Part shown: one piece after another, positions 35,651 to 47,241 of the stretch
Numbering within the stretch: position 1 is the first letter of the stretch
How the letters are laid out: the number at the start of each line of letters is the position of its first letter
Assembly (NCBI GenBank): GCA_000467715.1
Contig: AJFK01000636.1
Span: 1-61,872, forward strand
DNA length: 61,872 bases
Direction: 5' to 3'
Source: Hysterium pulicare CBS 123377
Lineage: Eukaryota > Ascomycota > Dothideomycetes > Hysteriales > Hysteriaceae
Notes under the pieces: model-generated
The model's database searches: none
Seen by the model: the letters and a program-made list of their open reading frames with translations, nothing else
What the model was told of the DNA's origin: nothing
Position numbers and translations under genes: made by a program

Positions 35651-36421
35651 ATGGATGAACTAGACCTTCACTACCCGCAATCTTGTCCATTTTGCACCAT
35701 CGCTTCAGCGTATCCACCCACCTCTTCGACACCATTGTCACACTGTGTCCCAAGAGATGAAGACGCAGACCCATCAAGAACGCAACCGAGTGCTTTCATG
35801 GTTCTTTCAGCTCCCGATGTCATAGCATTCTTAGATATACTGCCTATGACGATGGGCCATTTGCTTCTGGCGACGAGGGCGCATAGGAAGGTGGTTGGCC
35901 ATGTTGAGGGTGGGGAAGCAAGGGAAGTCGGTGAGTAGATCCAGCATTCGGTACATCGGGGTTTGGCAGAAGTAGTCCAATAACGGGGACTCCAGCTAAA
36001 TCTTGATAGGTTTCTGGCTTCCGTTGCTTTCGAGGACTGTTGCGAAGGTTGCGGGAGTTACGGATTATAATATTGTACAAAACAATGGTAAGCTCATCTA
36101 TCTTTTGTTGTGCTTCAAAACCCGCTTTTGAATTCTATGGGTATTAGTTCCTCGTTGCCTCTCTCCAGCTCTTTGTCGTGAAACTGGTTCTCAAAAGGAC
36201 TAGGTACTCGCGCTGCGCAAGTCGTACCCCACGTCCACTTCCATATCATCCCTAGACCAGAAACGCTGCCAGAAGTGAAGAATAAGAGCTGGACTATGTT
36301 TGGCCGCGGGCAGCGAGAAGAACTTGACGATGAAGAGGGGGGAAAGATTGCGGCTGAGATGAGGAAGGTACTGAGAGAAGAGGTCAGAAGAGCTGAGGAA
36401 TGTTCTAAAGAGAAGCTGTAA
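35651..36421 (+). CDS. HIT-family nucleotide hydrolase
   Basis: Three exons, 35651-35930, 36010-36087 and 36204-36421, encode 191 residues. The N-terminus has CPFC near residue 13, a zinc-type pair common in HINT-like proteins. The core DVIAFLDILPMTMGHLLLAT matches the HIT fold. The third exon supplies the catalytic histidine triad, VPHVHFHIIPRP (H-x-H-x-H). HIT enzymes hydrolyse nucleoside phosphoramidates or dinucleoside polyphosphates by attack of the middle histidine on the alpha phosphate. Family is clear, but Hint and other branches cannot be separated by eye. The tail is charged (KIAAEMRKVLREEVRRAEEC). Start is the first ATG in frame. It converges with the uL10m gene. Confidence 0.9.
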
Positions 36422-36730
36422 TAATTCGCGAGCAGGAGGGGGCTCATAGTCTTGCGGCATCTCTGGATAAATGACACAGGGGTATGTTGCAATGAAATCG
36501 GCCGGTGTCGTCCTTCCTTGTCTACACTGTTCTGATCTTCAGTGCTCAAGACAACATGGTCTGTATCAAGCTTCAAGTTCATTTCCTTAAGCTAGGCACA
36601 GTCAGTCTGCTTGTGGACATGGGCATAAAGGAAACATAGAGTACTTTGTAAACTGTTTAAAAAACACATATAAATAGGTTATCGATACATGTACATATAT
36701 GCATTACGTATTCTACAGGGCGTGTCCGCT
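36422..36730. other. Convergent intergenic region
   Basis: A 309-bp gap separates the stop codons of the HIT gene and the uL10m gene. The stretch around 36640-36700 is AT-rich, as expected for 3' ends. Nothing else is visible. Confidence 0.5.
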
Positions 36731-37756
36731 TCACTCCGCCTTATTATCCTTCCCTTCTTCCTCCAACATCGTTTTCCTGCTCTCCATAGTAAAAAACAGG
36801 CTCTTGCTCGCACTTTGAAGCGTATTCGTAATGTCAGCACCCACACCTTGCAGAATAGCCACCAACTGCCCTCTGAGTCCGTCAATGCCACCCTCAATTC
36901 CTCCAACCCACCTTGTTCCTTCCTGATCGAAGACCTTGCCCTCTACCCGCGCTCCTAGCAACATCAATTTTTGAAGCCCAACTTGCACGGCTGGCTCGTG
37001 ATAGCTCGGCTTTGCTTTCCGCTTGGGGGCGGGGAAATCGGGGTTGGGGGAGAGAATGGACAGGACAGTCTTTAAGTGTTGAGGTGAAACGGCAGGGAAA
37101 GAGACTACGGACAGGGGACCCGAGAGAAGGGGTTCAAGTTCAAGTTTGAGTTTCCTGTCGGATGCGGCTTCGTGTGCTCTCCTCGATAATCCATGTGTGA
37201 AGCCAGTATCATTGGGTGCTGGTAGCGTATTTGGTATACGCGCCGAGACAGCAGTGGTAGGGTCGGAGGGATGCTGTGTGGACGGTTCCGGCCGCGATTC
37301 TGAACTATAGAACTCCACGACACGGAGCGCTGAAGCAAAGATCCCAGTCTGAATGATCTGGATCTTGATTGCCTCGGCGTAGGCATCGAGGTGACCTGCT
37401 GCCTGTCGCTCCTTGTCTACCTTGTCAAGTGCATTTGCTAGCTCTCTTCTTATTGCTGTCCATTCCACTGCGCGAAGATTGTTATGTTGAAAGAGGAGAA
37501 TGAGAGGGGAGGATTTGAGAAGGGATTGGTATTGACGGTGCAGCTGCGATTTGCGGATTTCCGGAGGCTTGTGCGAGGGAGGTTGTGTCGGCGGAAAGCG
37601 AGCAATTGGAGGCACTGGGCGTATGGTCTGATCAACTGGGGCTGCTGGAGTTATTGCGGTGGCCAGAGACGCATAGAAGTACTGTTGCGATTGAAGTTTC
37701 TGGTCTGATTTGCAGACCCGAGCGATTCTTGGCCGGAGTTGTATTCGCGGAGGCAT
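36731..37756 (-). CDS. MRPL11: Mitochondrial ribosomal protein uL10m
   Basis: A single uninterrupted exon encodes 341 residues, unusual in this intron-rich window. The N-terminus (MPPRIQLRPRIARVCKSDQK) is basic and acid-poor, as in mitochondrial presequences. The middle carries the L10 stalk-protein fold: SLLKSSPLILLFQHNNLRAV and EWTAIRRELANAL, with PLLSGPLSVVSFPAVSPQHL downstream. Fungal uL10m proteins (yeast Mrpl11) are larger than bacterial L10 in this way and anchor the stalk of the mitochondrial large subunit. The chosen ATG at 37756 is the first one in frame; the frame extends upstream without an ATG. It is divergent from the mitochondrial prolyl-tRNA synthetase across 324 bp. Confidence 0.85.
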   Translation of the reverse strand: MPPRIQLRPRIARVCKSDQKLQSQQYFYASLATAITPAAPVDQTIRPVPPIARFPPTQPPSHKPPEIRKSQLHRQYQSLLKSSPLILLFQHNNLRAVEWTAIRRELANALDKVDKERQAAGHLDAYAEAIKIQIIQTGIFASALRVVEFYSSESRPEPSTQHPSDPTTAVSARIPNTLPAPNDTGFTHGLSRRAHEAASDRKLKLELEPLLSGPLSVVSFPAVSPQHLKTVLSILSPNPDFPAPKRKAKPSYHEPAVQVGLQKLMLLGARVEGKVFDQEGTRWVGGIEGGIDGLRGQLVAILQGVGADITNTLQSASKSLFFTMESRKTMLEEEGKDNKAE

Positions 37757-38080
37757 GACGATGTGAAAGCTGATGAAATTCAATTAGATGAGGAGCTATC
37801 AGAAATGAAGCGCTATCTTACTTAGAATACCTAGGTAGTTGAGACTTTTGACATAACCTATCACAGCATTGATGACAGTGATGAGAATTAAGTATCAAAG
37901 GTACGACGCGCTATGTTCGGAGGATGGCTCTAGCGCTCAATATTCTTCCAGCTCGTTATTAAAATAATAGCTCCGTTTCATCCCACGGCCGTTATTGTTA
38001 TTGTTCTGTTGTTCACAATGATGAACTGATTTATAAGCTCCCAATTTGCAGCTTCACGATTTGATCGGATCTGGTAGCAA
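37757..38080. promoter_or_regulatory. Divergent promoter uL10m / AIM10
   Basis: This 324-bp stretch lies between two divergent genes for mitochondrial translation. The palindrome TACCTAGGTA is at 37828-37837. The shared geometry suggests co-regulation but does not prove it. Confidence 0.5.
37828..37837. repeat. TACCTAGGTA palindrome
   Basis: The perfect palindrome lies in the short divergent promoter between uL10m and AIM10, 72 bp from the uL10m start codon. Confidence 0.85.
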
Positions 38081-40132
38081 ATGCCGGCTCGACCATGGAA
38101 TGCGTCGCAATATGCACGTCTGCAAACTGCCAAGATTCTCGTGAACGCGTCAAGTAAAGGGAGAATATACCGCAGCAGTAGGAGATTTCTTCATGTAGGG
38201 CTATATCACTAATATTATTGAAGCTCAAAATTAACCTCGAGTTGTAGGTAGATGGGAGAAATCGATTGTCCAGCTTTTGGGTGCCGACAGGAGGCATTGC
38301 GCCTCAAACGGGAGAAAATGGTTTGTCATTTACTGGGTTTTTATTTCAGATGCCACTAATTGTTCAAGATGATTCTCATTCCTTGTTGATACGTGGTGGT
38401 TTTCTTCGACAAGTAATGTTTTCCTCGTTGTAATCCGAACTGCTTCACCAACACCTTCAGGCCCATTCTGGCGTCTTTCATTTGCTCCCTTTGGGATTGC
38501 GAGTTCAGGACAAGCTCGAACGATTGATAGACAAACATATGCGAAATATAGGTAAGCTATTCATGCCTCTTCTCGTGTGACCTCAACTGACTGTATAGGG
38601 GCTTCGAAGTTATCATTATCATCAATCTCAACAGAAGAGCTATGGCAGCAGAGCGGGAGATATTCTGCGAATTCAGAGGCATGTGTATTCCTAATATGAC
38701 ATGAGGCCAGCACTAACCAAATCACACAGCTACTTCGATTAGAGGACAGGAAGGCCTCCGGCTTTCTACTCTCACCAACTCATGAGGAGGAAATCACTGC
38801 GCTTGTGAGCGGGATAGTGAAATCATACAAAGACCTCCCGCTCAAATTATATCAAATCTGTGAGTACCATCAGAACTCATCTCTGTAAACTCTATTGATA
38901 AGCAAGTAGCTCGGAAGTATAGGGATGAACGACGTCCCAGACAAGGTCTTCTTCGAACAAAAGAATTCCTCATGAAAGACCTATATACATTCGACTATTC
39001 ATCCGAAATGGCTCTAGACACGTACAAGGATGTAAGGTCTGCTTATTCAGCATTCTTTGATGACCTTAAGATCCCATACCTTGTCGCTGACGCCGACTCT
39101 GGCGCTATGGGCGGAAATCTTAGCCATGAATATCATTTCGTTTCTCCCAAAGGCGAGGACAATGTCTGGTCATGCCAAGATTGCTCGTATGTCGCCAACG
39201 AAGAACTAGTTGAGAAGGGAGATAATGCTTCTACAAAGATTGTTGGAACCGTAACTTGGCACGGTATCAGTATGGACCGGAGAACGAGAGTTGAAGTCTG
39301 GGTCCCCAGATTCCATGAACCTACGACGAGCGATATACCAAATGAGGAAGCATTAGCAAGGATTAATCTTCATGCTGTAAAGGCGGCGTATGCTGATATT
39401 GACACTGGATTGGAAGAGGCCTCAAGATTGCGTTTCATCGAGGAGGCCTCCAATCTTGAAGTTGTTCGTCTCTTTGATCATCGCATTCTTCGCCATAGCA
39501 CAAACCTCGGATCTTCGGATGTCTCAACTCATCCCAAGACCGGTAAACCACTCGATCTGACTCGCATCCAACCAGGTGACCCATGTCCACGCTGCTCGGA
39601 TGGCACGCTCGGTGTCCAGCGCGCCATCGAAGTCGGGCACACATTTCATCTTGGATCACGTTACAGCACACCATTGAATGCTCTAGTGAACACAACGTCC
39701 GGCCAAATGCCAGTACAAATGGGCTGTCACGGCATAGGTGTCTCCCGCCTCATCGGCGCCGTAGCATCCCTCCTATCAGACAGGCGCGGACTGAACTGGC
39801 CACGCACCATCGCACCCTTCGAATGTATCGTAGTTCCATCTCGGGAAGCCGAAGGAGATGCCACCGAGGTGTACGACGAGCTGTGGAGATCTGATGATCC
39901 TTCGATATCTGCATCCTCCACAGATCTAATCTTGGATGACCGCCCAAACAAGGAGCTGGCGTGGAAGTTGCGTGATGCAGACCTGATTGGATATCCGATC
40001 ATAGTTGTGCTTGGGAGGACCTGGAGGAAGGAAAGGAAGGTGGAGGTGCAATGTAGAAGGCTGGGGTTCAAGCATGAAGTGGGTTTCAGAGAGTTGAACA
40101 GGGTGGTTATGACGCTTTTGGAAAAGCTGTAG
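38081..40132 (+). CDS. AIM10: Mitochondrial prolyl-tRNA synthetase
   Basis: Seven exons, 38081-38194, 38248-38320, 38369-38412, 38461-38551, 38599-38678, 38730-38859 and 38910-40132, encode 584 residues. The first exon gives a basic presequence ([20 protein letters not shown] ... RSSRRFLHV). Class II synthetase blocks follow: [61 protein letters not shown], motif 2 [20 protein letters not shown] and motif 3 [14 protein letters not shown]. It charges mitochondrial tRNA-Pro. The family is the bacterial-type ProRS called Aim10 in yeast. The fifth intron (38679-38729) starts GCATGT, a GC-AG intron; no GT donor there keeps frame. The second intron is only 48 nt with a CACTAAT branch site. Confidence 0.93.
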
Positions 40133-40623
40133 GGAAGAATGGTGTATTTGTTCATCGCTGTATACTTATATATTATGTACATATCCTGTGCTATTAGGCT
40201 GTTGAAGCTTTGTCTGGTGCTAGTCGACCCGTGGACATAGCACGCAGACGATTTACACTGGGCGCGAACCACCAAGACCTGATTTGCCGACATTTAGATT
40301 GTTACACAGGACATAACCATCGTCACGCTCAATTCTGCGTGCAGGTGGTTGGGTAGAAGGATAAGTAAAATAGGGTTTGTGTTATCTACCACTGAGGTAT
40401 TTACTGTCCCCGACATGACGCTATACCTCCCCAGCAAGCAAAATGATGCTTGCCCAAATTGGGTATCATGAGTGAAGAACTTACCAGGCGTAGATCGTGC
40501 GGGAAAAACCCCCTTACGCGCTTGTCGTTCGTCAAATCTTCCGTGAATGCATAAAATATATTAGTGCAATGAGATCAACAAGCCTTCACTTCCGTACACA
40601 AAGCAGAGAACCCGAGTATTAGC
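40133..40623. other. Convergent intergenic region
   Basis: This 491-bp gap lies between the AIM10 and RXT2 stop codons. It is AT-rich just after AIM10. No coding, RNA or repeat feature is supported. Confidence 0.5.
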
Positions 40624-42195
40624 TCATCGATCGTCCTTCTCGCCCCTTCTATTTGCGCGCCTCGTCGTCTTCTTACCTTGCGCGACATTATCATCTTCCT
40701 CCTCATCACGACCTTTCACTAAATCATCATCGAGACCCCACTCTTCCCTATCATACCAGTCTTCGCCGTCGCTCATCTCACCAACATGAGCTTCAGCTTT
40801 TGCCCATTGGAAGACATCCTGCCGCATTCGCTCGCCCTGGAGCATACCCGTATATAGATCAGTAGCCGTGCGCGCAATCTCTTCCTGCTTTTGCATCAAG
40901 GCGAGGAGTAGCATGCGTGTGTCCTCGGCTTCGGCAGCGGGCAGACCGAAGTCTCGGTCTGGTAGGAGATCCGTGGGAAAAGTGAAGAGTGGATGGACTG
41001 GGTTGATCGTACTGGAAGGGGATGACGGAGGCGATTGTGTGTTTATCGCTTGAGCTCGTGCGCGGGTGGTCATTCGATGTGCAGAAGCACTTTCAGAAAC
41101 GTCTTCTGGGGGGGACGGCAGACTGTCATTTTCCGGCGGATCGCAATTCATGTCATGGGTATTCCCATCTATATGGGATTGGGGTTTTGTAGTCTCTGCA
41201 TTCTGGACTGATTCCTCAATCCCATTTGTCCCCACTTCATTTTTGCCCTCGAGGTGGTGCGATTCTACCCGACTGGCTTCAAGGGAATCTTCCATTGAAG
41301 TATCCTGTTCACTGACCCCATTCGTCATCGATACCTCCAGCGCTGGAGCAGACGTTGGCGGTGGTGTTCTAAGACCGGCTTGCTCCAGCAGCCCGTGTGT
41401 GCCTGCAGCCCCTGGTGCTTGGTCTGACGCTCCGTTCGGATGCTGTCCAAATTGAAACGACTTGTCTAAATGAGTATCCATCAGACTATCAGGTACCCAA
41501 GGCACGTCCCCCAGAAACTTTGTAAACAGGTTCTTTGCGCTCCAAAGTGCAGCTTGTTCTTTTCGCGAAGTATCCCCGGCTTCCGCAGTGAGCTTCGTGA
41601 GGTGCTTGGAGGTATAGGGAATGGACATAGAGGGATGGCTAGGCAACTCGGCCGCCGACGTGAGTGGCGCCAGTAAAGCTATTCGACTTTCATCAGTTCA
41701 TGCGGTTGAGTCGGCGGGACTAGGTTTCGCATACTCTCCAATTTGATGTCTGCATATGGGTTCTCCTCCACAGTCGACAGATCATCTTCGTCTTCATACT
41801 CGTCACCATACTCTACGATATCGCCATCTGGGTCAAATCGTGGGGGGTTCCGCTGCAAAATGTATCGGTGGTAACCGGCGTGCTCGATTCGCTAAAATTG
41901 AGAAGCTGTTAGCGGTTGCGATGAATAATTGTCTCTAGCAAAGACACACTTTCTTATACGGCGGAGGCTCCGCCGAGAGTTCTGATTTCCCGCCACGAAT
42001 GTATTTCGCTTTCCGTTTCAAGTTGTACATGCGATTGTTGAAGGGCGTCTCTGTTTCGTCTGAGTCGGAAGCTGGTAGAGGTCAGCCATGATACGGCAAA
42101 GGGTAGGGGTCGGTGAACTTACAGTCCTCTCCTCGAAGCATTTTTCTCTTCATGTTGAAGATGCAGTCGATGATCTGCTGTTGTTGCCCAGCCAT
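40624..42195 (-). CDS. RXT2: Rxt2, Rpd3L histone deacetylase complex subunit
   Basis: Four exons, 42195-42123, 42071-41950, 41891-41735 and 41678-40624, encode 468 residues. The N-terminal RXT2 domain (residues 1 to about 150) reads MAGQQQQIIDCIFNMKRKML, NNRMYNLKRKAKYIRGGKSE, PPPYKKRIEHAGYHRYILQR and LLAPLTSAAELPSHPSMSIP. A long acidic/serine-rich linker follows, then a conserved helix (EEIARTATDLYTGMLQGERM) and a tail DGEDWYDREEWGLDDDLVKG. Rxt2 is a subunit of the large Rpd3 deacetylase complex, which silences target promoters and takes part in the cell-wall/pheromone response. It is divergent from TRAPPC11 and convergent with AIM10. All junctions preserve known domain sequence. Confidence 0.92.
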
Positions 42196-42764
42196 GTTGG
42201 CGTGCGCTGCTCGGCAGCTCCCGTGGTGGATGGGGCAGTGGATTTGCGCTCAAGGGCCGGGGCAGGTATTGAGTTACAAACGAGCACCATGAAAAGGCGC
42301 ACAGGCAAGATTGTTCCTTTATGGGGCCAGGGGTATGTGTCTGTCTCTTTGGCGGGTGAGCAGGGGCGGGTGCGCAGAGGCGGGTGTGGAAGAGGCGGGA
42401 GAGATAGAGAGGCCATTCACAGTTGCGATAAACTCCGGCTGCGGAGGAGAGCACCGTAGCAGGAGCTTGGCCATCTGACGCGACAAAGTGACACGACTGA
42501 CCGCCTGCGAAAGCGGCCACTCACAGCTCGCGTCCGTGGCCAGCGCCATCTCCGCTGCCACCTACATACGGCCTGGTGGTAGCTGCACAACCCATCCACC
42601 AAGTACTTAGCATTCTGCCCAGATACCTTAAAATACCCCTAAGCACCCTGCAAATACCCATAGCCCTGAGCATCTCCATACACTATGCACTTGTTCTTGC
42701 ATGACTGAGTCCATCCTTTCCTAGCTGCATGGAGAGCTAGGCTTGTCCACATCGGCCTCAAGAG
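42196..42764. promoter_or_regulatory. Divergent promoter RXT2/TRAPPC11
   Basis: This 569-bp gap lies between two divergent start codons. Several open frames cross it, but none is supported by motif or splicing. No RNA gene is seen. Confidence 0.45.
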
Positions 42765-45700
42765 ATGGATGTCTATCCCGCCGACTACGTTGTGCATAAT
42801 CTTCCTTTTGTCGTACTCTCCGGCCTCGAACCTAAACCAGAAGTCGAATCTCTGCCTCCTGTGCAAGATGTTTTGCCTGGCAAAGGGAATACCGCGATTA
42901 GCTCGGAGCTACCACCTGTCACCGGCGAGCGCGCACATCAGCTACTGCAAGAATTCCTGAGCGCCGATGGAAGGAATGCTCCATGGAATGGGCGGCCAGG
43001 TACGCGTAAAGGAAGTTCTGTAGGCTTCAGGCTCAGGGCCATAGGGAGGGTAGGTTAGGTGTCCAGGCTGCACTGGACGTAGACCAAATATACTCATTGC
43101 GGAAACCAGGAATTCATATTACCTCCACGGAAGGCTGACCCTCCTCGGTCATCGAATAAGATATCTCCCCCTGGAAGCCCTACAATTGCCCCTACCTCTC
43201 ATTGGATATTGCATTCTCCAATATCTCCGTTGTCGCCAGGGTCGCCATCATTCCCCGATGGAGTTATGTCGGTTTCATGGCTTGCGAAGCATCAACACTA
43301 TGTTCCGTCAATACTCATATCCTTTTTCTCTTTCACTTCCGATCTCAACAGGAACAGCCTACATGACAATCAACTGAAGACGGAAATCAACAGAGTTAAG
43401 GGCCAGATTCACCACTCAGACTACAAAACAAAATATGTAGCAGTACTATTGAGCGATAAAACCATACTTGAGGCTCCCGATATCGAGGAACGGCTGGCCA
43501 CTATTAGGCGTGCCACAGGACTCGATCCGAAGAGCTCATTCTTCTTTCTACCGCCGAATACTTCTCGCGTGGAGCTATCTACATTCGTGCACTCCATGCT
43601 ATCTACGCTGCATCCTATCTGTGTTGAGTACTATAGAGATCTTACAAAGCACGCAAGGCGGAAGAAAGGGAGGGGGCAAGTCCCGCCTCCAACTGCCCCT
43701 CCGACTAAGGGTACCTCTCAAACATTATCACATCAAGGCTGGGCTGTGCGCTACGACTTCAAACTTGGAATTTTCGCAGAATTCCGTCAGGAGATGGATG
43801 CTGCACAAAGGCACTACGGTTTCGCTCTCGAAGCCTTGTTTGGAAATGATGGAGTATTTGAAACCACCGCCAGCTGGTCTCCTAGATGGGACGAAAACAG
43901 ATTACTGGCTGATGCTATTGCGCTACGCTTCATACGCTGTATGCTTTGGAACAACATGCCAACCTCAGCAGTGCAGGCCTGGCTGAACTATAAATCCAGA
44001 ATGCGAGACATGATAGATCGCCGAGGAAAAGGGTCAGCTAATTATGGCTGGGAGGCATGGGAGTCCAGATGGGCTAAAATCATGGCTCAGTTAATGCAGC
44101 GAGCAGAACTGCCGATCTTCACCATCATCCAGCCAACCAAGGATGCAGATGCGCTCATCGAGCGCGTCAATGCATTGTTCTCGCCGGCAGAGAAAGCTTT
44201 CTCTATCGGCGAGAGGCTCCCGCCCTGGCATCTCCTACACCACGCAGGATACTGGCTAAAGTTGTCTGCAGATCATGCGACACGACGAAGGATACTGGCA
44301 GATGATATTCCCGAAGAAGATCGGACACCTCCGGGCATGTCTCCTGCGGCGCAAGTCTCACATAGAAACTTGACCTACGATCACTATCTCGTCCCCGAAC
44401 CACACCTCGAAAACCCTCTGCCGGGCACTACAGGTGGCTTTGACCATTGCAGCGACATTGTGGACACGTTGAGTCAAGCTGTCATTCATTATGACGCTCG
44501 CGGCCAACAGCGCATGGTGGACCAGTTACGACTAGATATTGCAAGAGCTTTCATCTGCGGAAGCCAATATCAAGAAGCGTTCAACGTTCTCCGGCCGCTT
44601 TGGGAAGGAATGGCTTGGAGAAAGGAGTGCTGGTGGCATCTCGTGTCAGAAGTGACCTGGCGACTACATGAGTGTGCTCTGCATCTCCAATATGCAGAAA
44701 CATATGTTGCTACCGAGTGGGAGCTTCTTTCCAACAGTACGTCTCTTGACTACGTGGTTTGCATCCATTAAACTATAATTCGATTACTAATGTCGATTAG
44801 TCTTGCTGTCGAAGTCAGGTCACAAGCATGACTTCATGACTTGTCTTGATGCTTTTTCAAGAGACCATACTGACAAACCGACCATTAGCCTGAGGGTAGA
44901 GGATGTCGTTTCATGCTGTAGGTCACTGTTCTCATGATGCGGACAGAGAGGCTAACATGACTAGTGTCTATCTCATTCACGTTTTCCGAAGGGGAGGGCA
45001 ATGTGGGTGAGCCTCTCCACTCACAGATCGTGGTGAGATCATCGGCTCGGCTAGGCTCATCACCTGTAGCATTATCAAAACTCCTGGTCCAGTTCAGAGG
45101 ATGTTTAAACGAGATAGAATTATCGCACCACCCCATTGACCCAGCCTCATCTACTATTCCAAATGGCGCCTCAAGCATCAGCCGAACGGTGTTTGAGGAA
45201 ATAACTTCGACGGCTCGTTCAGAACAAAGGCCACGGTGGGTTGGAAACTCGGATTTAATTATATACCCGCAACAGATCAAGGTGTTTGACTTTCCGTTAA
45301 TCTTCCGCGAGGCTGGAGACGTGGAAGTCAGTAGAAGTACCTTTGAAATAGAGACTGAACATTTCCAACTTGTTTGCTCGTCCACAGAAATGGACAAGGA
45401 GGAGACGCCGGTTTGGTGGATTCAATCAGGACTTGTACTCAAATCCAAGACATTGAACAGGGATTCTGGCATGGCTATCAAGATCTTACCAAAACCTCCC
45501 AAAATGGAGATCAAGCTCCCTAATCTACTTGATCACTATTATACGGACGAAGCCATCGAACTAAACATAGAGATTCTGAACAAAGAAGAAGAAGACACAG
45601 AAGCTGTTCTCGAAGTAAGATTGTTAGGGAGATCTACGGATACCTTGGATTATTCTTGGGTTTCTCAGCAGGCAGCTCCCCAAGCAGAACTAACCACTGG

Positions 45701-46724
45701 GTCGACGAAAGACAGCTTGTTTGATGTCGGGCTTCCGGGTCATGTCGTCGGCCAACTTAAGAGGAATGCCAGGCGTGTAGAGACGATCAAATTTAATGCC
45801 CCCTCTGAACCATCAGATTATGCACTCGAAGTCAAAGTGCTGTATCACGTCCTCAGCGATCGAGACATACCCATCTCGAAGATTTTTACTGTCGATCTCA
45901 TATTCGTTGGCCCCTTCGAAGCAAGCTACGAATTCGCTCCTCGAGTCCATCCCGACCACTGGCCTAGCTTCTTCGAGATATGCGAAGATGAGAGCGAAGA
46001 TTCATCGACCGCTGCTGCCTTTGGTATCGCTCAAAAATGGCTTTTGAAGGCCAAAGTGGCGTCATTTGCGGAAGAGATACTCGTGATTCAGGATATGGCG
46101 TTAGCCCTTCATACCATTCACGGGGGCGCCATTTGCTCAATATCAAAGGAGTTCCCTGTTGAAGATTTTGATATCCAGCCACAACAACTCCAGGAGCGAT
46201 GCTTTTGCCTGGATACTCGTAAAATGAATCTCGAGGAACGTCGTTCATCGGCGCTCGACATGAGTTTAAACATTGTTTGGTGTCGTCAGCCTGAAGCAGG
46301 AGGTCAAGCTCGTCCCATTAGATCTTCCTTACCCATACCCCGCCTACATGTTCCCAGCAGCGAGCCTCGCGTTCTTGCCAGCGCCGCCCTTTCAAAATCA
46401 GTCCCCTCTCTCATCCATTTGAACTACACGCTGGAGAATCCGACGATGCATTTCCTTACGTTTGAGCTGAACATGGAAGCTAGTGAAGACTTCGGGTTCA
46501 GCGGACCGAAGCTACGAGCTCTTAACCTTCTGCCCTTGAGCAGGCAGACGGTACGCTATACCGTTCTACCTTTGGTGGCAGGCGCTTGGATAACACCACA
46601 GTTACGGGTGGTGGATCGCTATTTCAACAAGACCCTGAAGGTACAAGCTACAGATGGCATGAAGTTGGATAAGAAGGGAATGATGATCTGGGTAGATGTT
46701 GAGGATGAAATCGGCGAGCCATGA
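42765..46724 (+). CDS. TRAPPC11: TRAPP complex subunit TRAPPC11
   Basis: Four exons, 42765-43049, 43110-44736, 44801-44917 and 44965-46724, encode 1262 residues. The N-terminus reads MDVYPADYVVHNLPFVVLSG, then a proline-rich linker after the first junction. The foie gras domain spans about residues 330-610 (GWAVRYDFKLGIFAEFRQEM; ALRFIRCMLWNNMPTSAVQA; CWWHLVSEVTWRLHECALHL). The C-terminal Gryzun-type beta domain begins in exon 4 (LSISFTFSEGEGNVGEPLHS) and ends MIWVDVEDEIGEP. TRAPPC11 is a metazoan and filamentous-fungal subunit of TRAPPIII, a Rab1/Ypt1 exchange factor acting in ER-Golgi traffic and autophagy; budding yeast lacks it. Each intron is 48-64 nt and in frame. Confidence 0.93.
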
Positions 46725-47241
46725 GACGACCTCATCTTAGCGCCGAGTCTCAAAGCTAGGTACCTAGGTAGGTAGTTAGTTTGCTGAAGTGTACTGGAAT
46801 AACAAAACAAACTGTAACTTGTTAAATCTCCGTTCCACGTCGTAATTATACTACCTACCCAGGCGCGTGGTGCATAGATACTGTGCATCGATTCGAATCA
46901 TATATGCACACTATGAATATCTGTAGCAACACCTGAGTGTGTACAATAGTAAAGCTTTGCGCAATGTCCTAAACCCGTGTTACTTGTCTGCCACGTCTGC
47001 CTGTCCTGCCTTGTATCTTATTGATTTCAAAGTGGTTAGATCAGCAGTCAATACGAACGTATCGTATTCTATGACCTCACTAAACGTTTCTCCTTGTATG
47101 ATACTTAGCGCGACCTTCACTAAAACACTTGATGCGTTTTAGGTACAAAATCACTCTCACCTCCCACATCCCTCAGCCCTCCAACATGCTGAGTTTCTCA
47201 AGCTCGTCCTACCCATAGCATTGCATAGTGAAGAGTCGGCA
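46725..47241. other. Intergenic with TACCTAGGTA palindrome
   Basis: This 517-bp gap lies between TRAPPC11 and HEM25. Just past the TRAPPC11 stop, 46757-46774 reads TAGGTACCTAGGTAGGTA and contains the perfect palindrome TACCTAGGTA at 46761-46770. No coding feature is supported. Confidence 0.55.
46761..46770. repeat. TACCTAGGTA palindrome
   Basis: The perfect palindrome lies 37 bp past the TRAPPC11 stop codon, inside a longer run TAGGTACCTAGGTAGGTA. Confidence 0.85.

Noticed and set aside
38321-38349. 29-nt intron GTTTG...TTCAG in AIM10
   Set aside because: Too short for a spliceosomal intron. The 48-nt alternative ending TTCAAG keeps phase, has a CACTAAT branch site and restores the family sequence.
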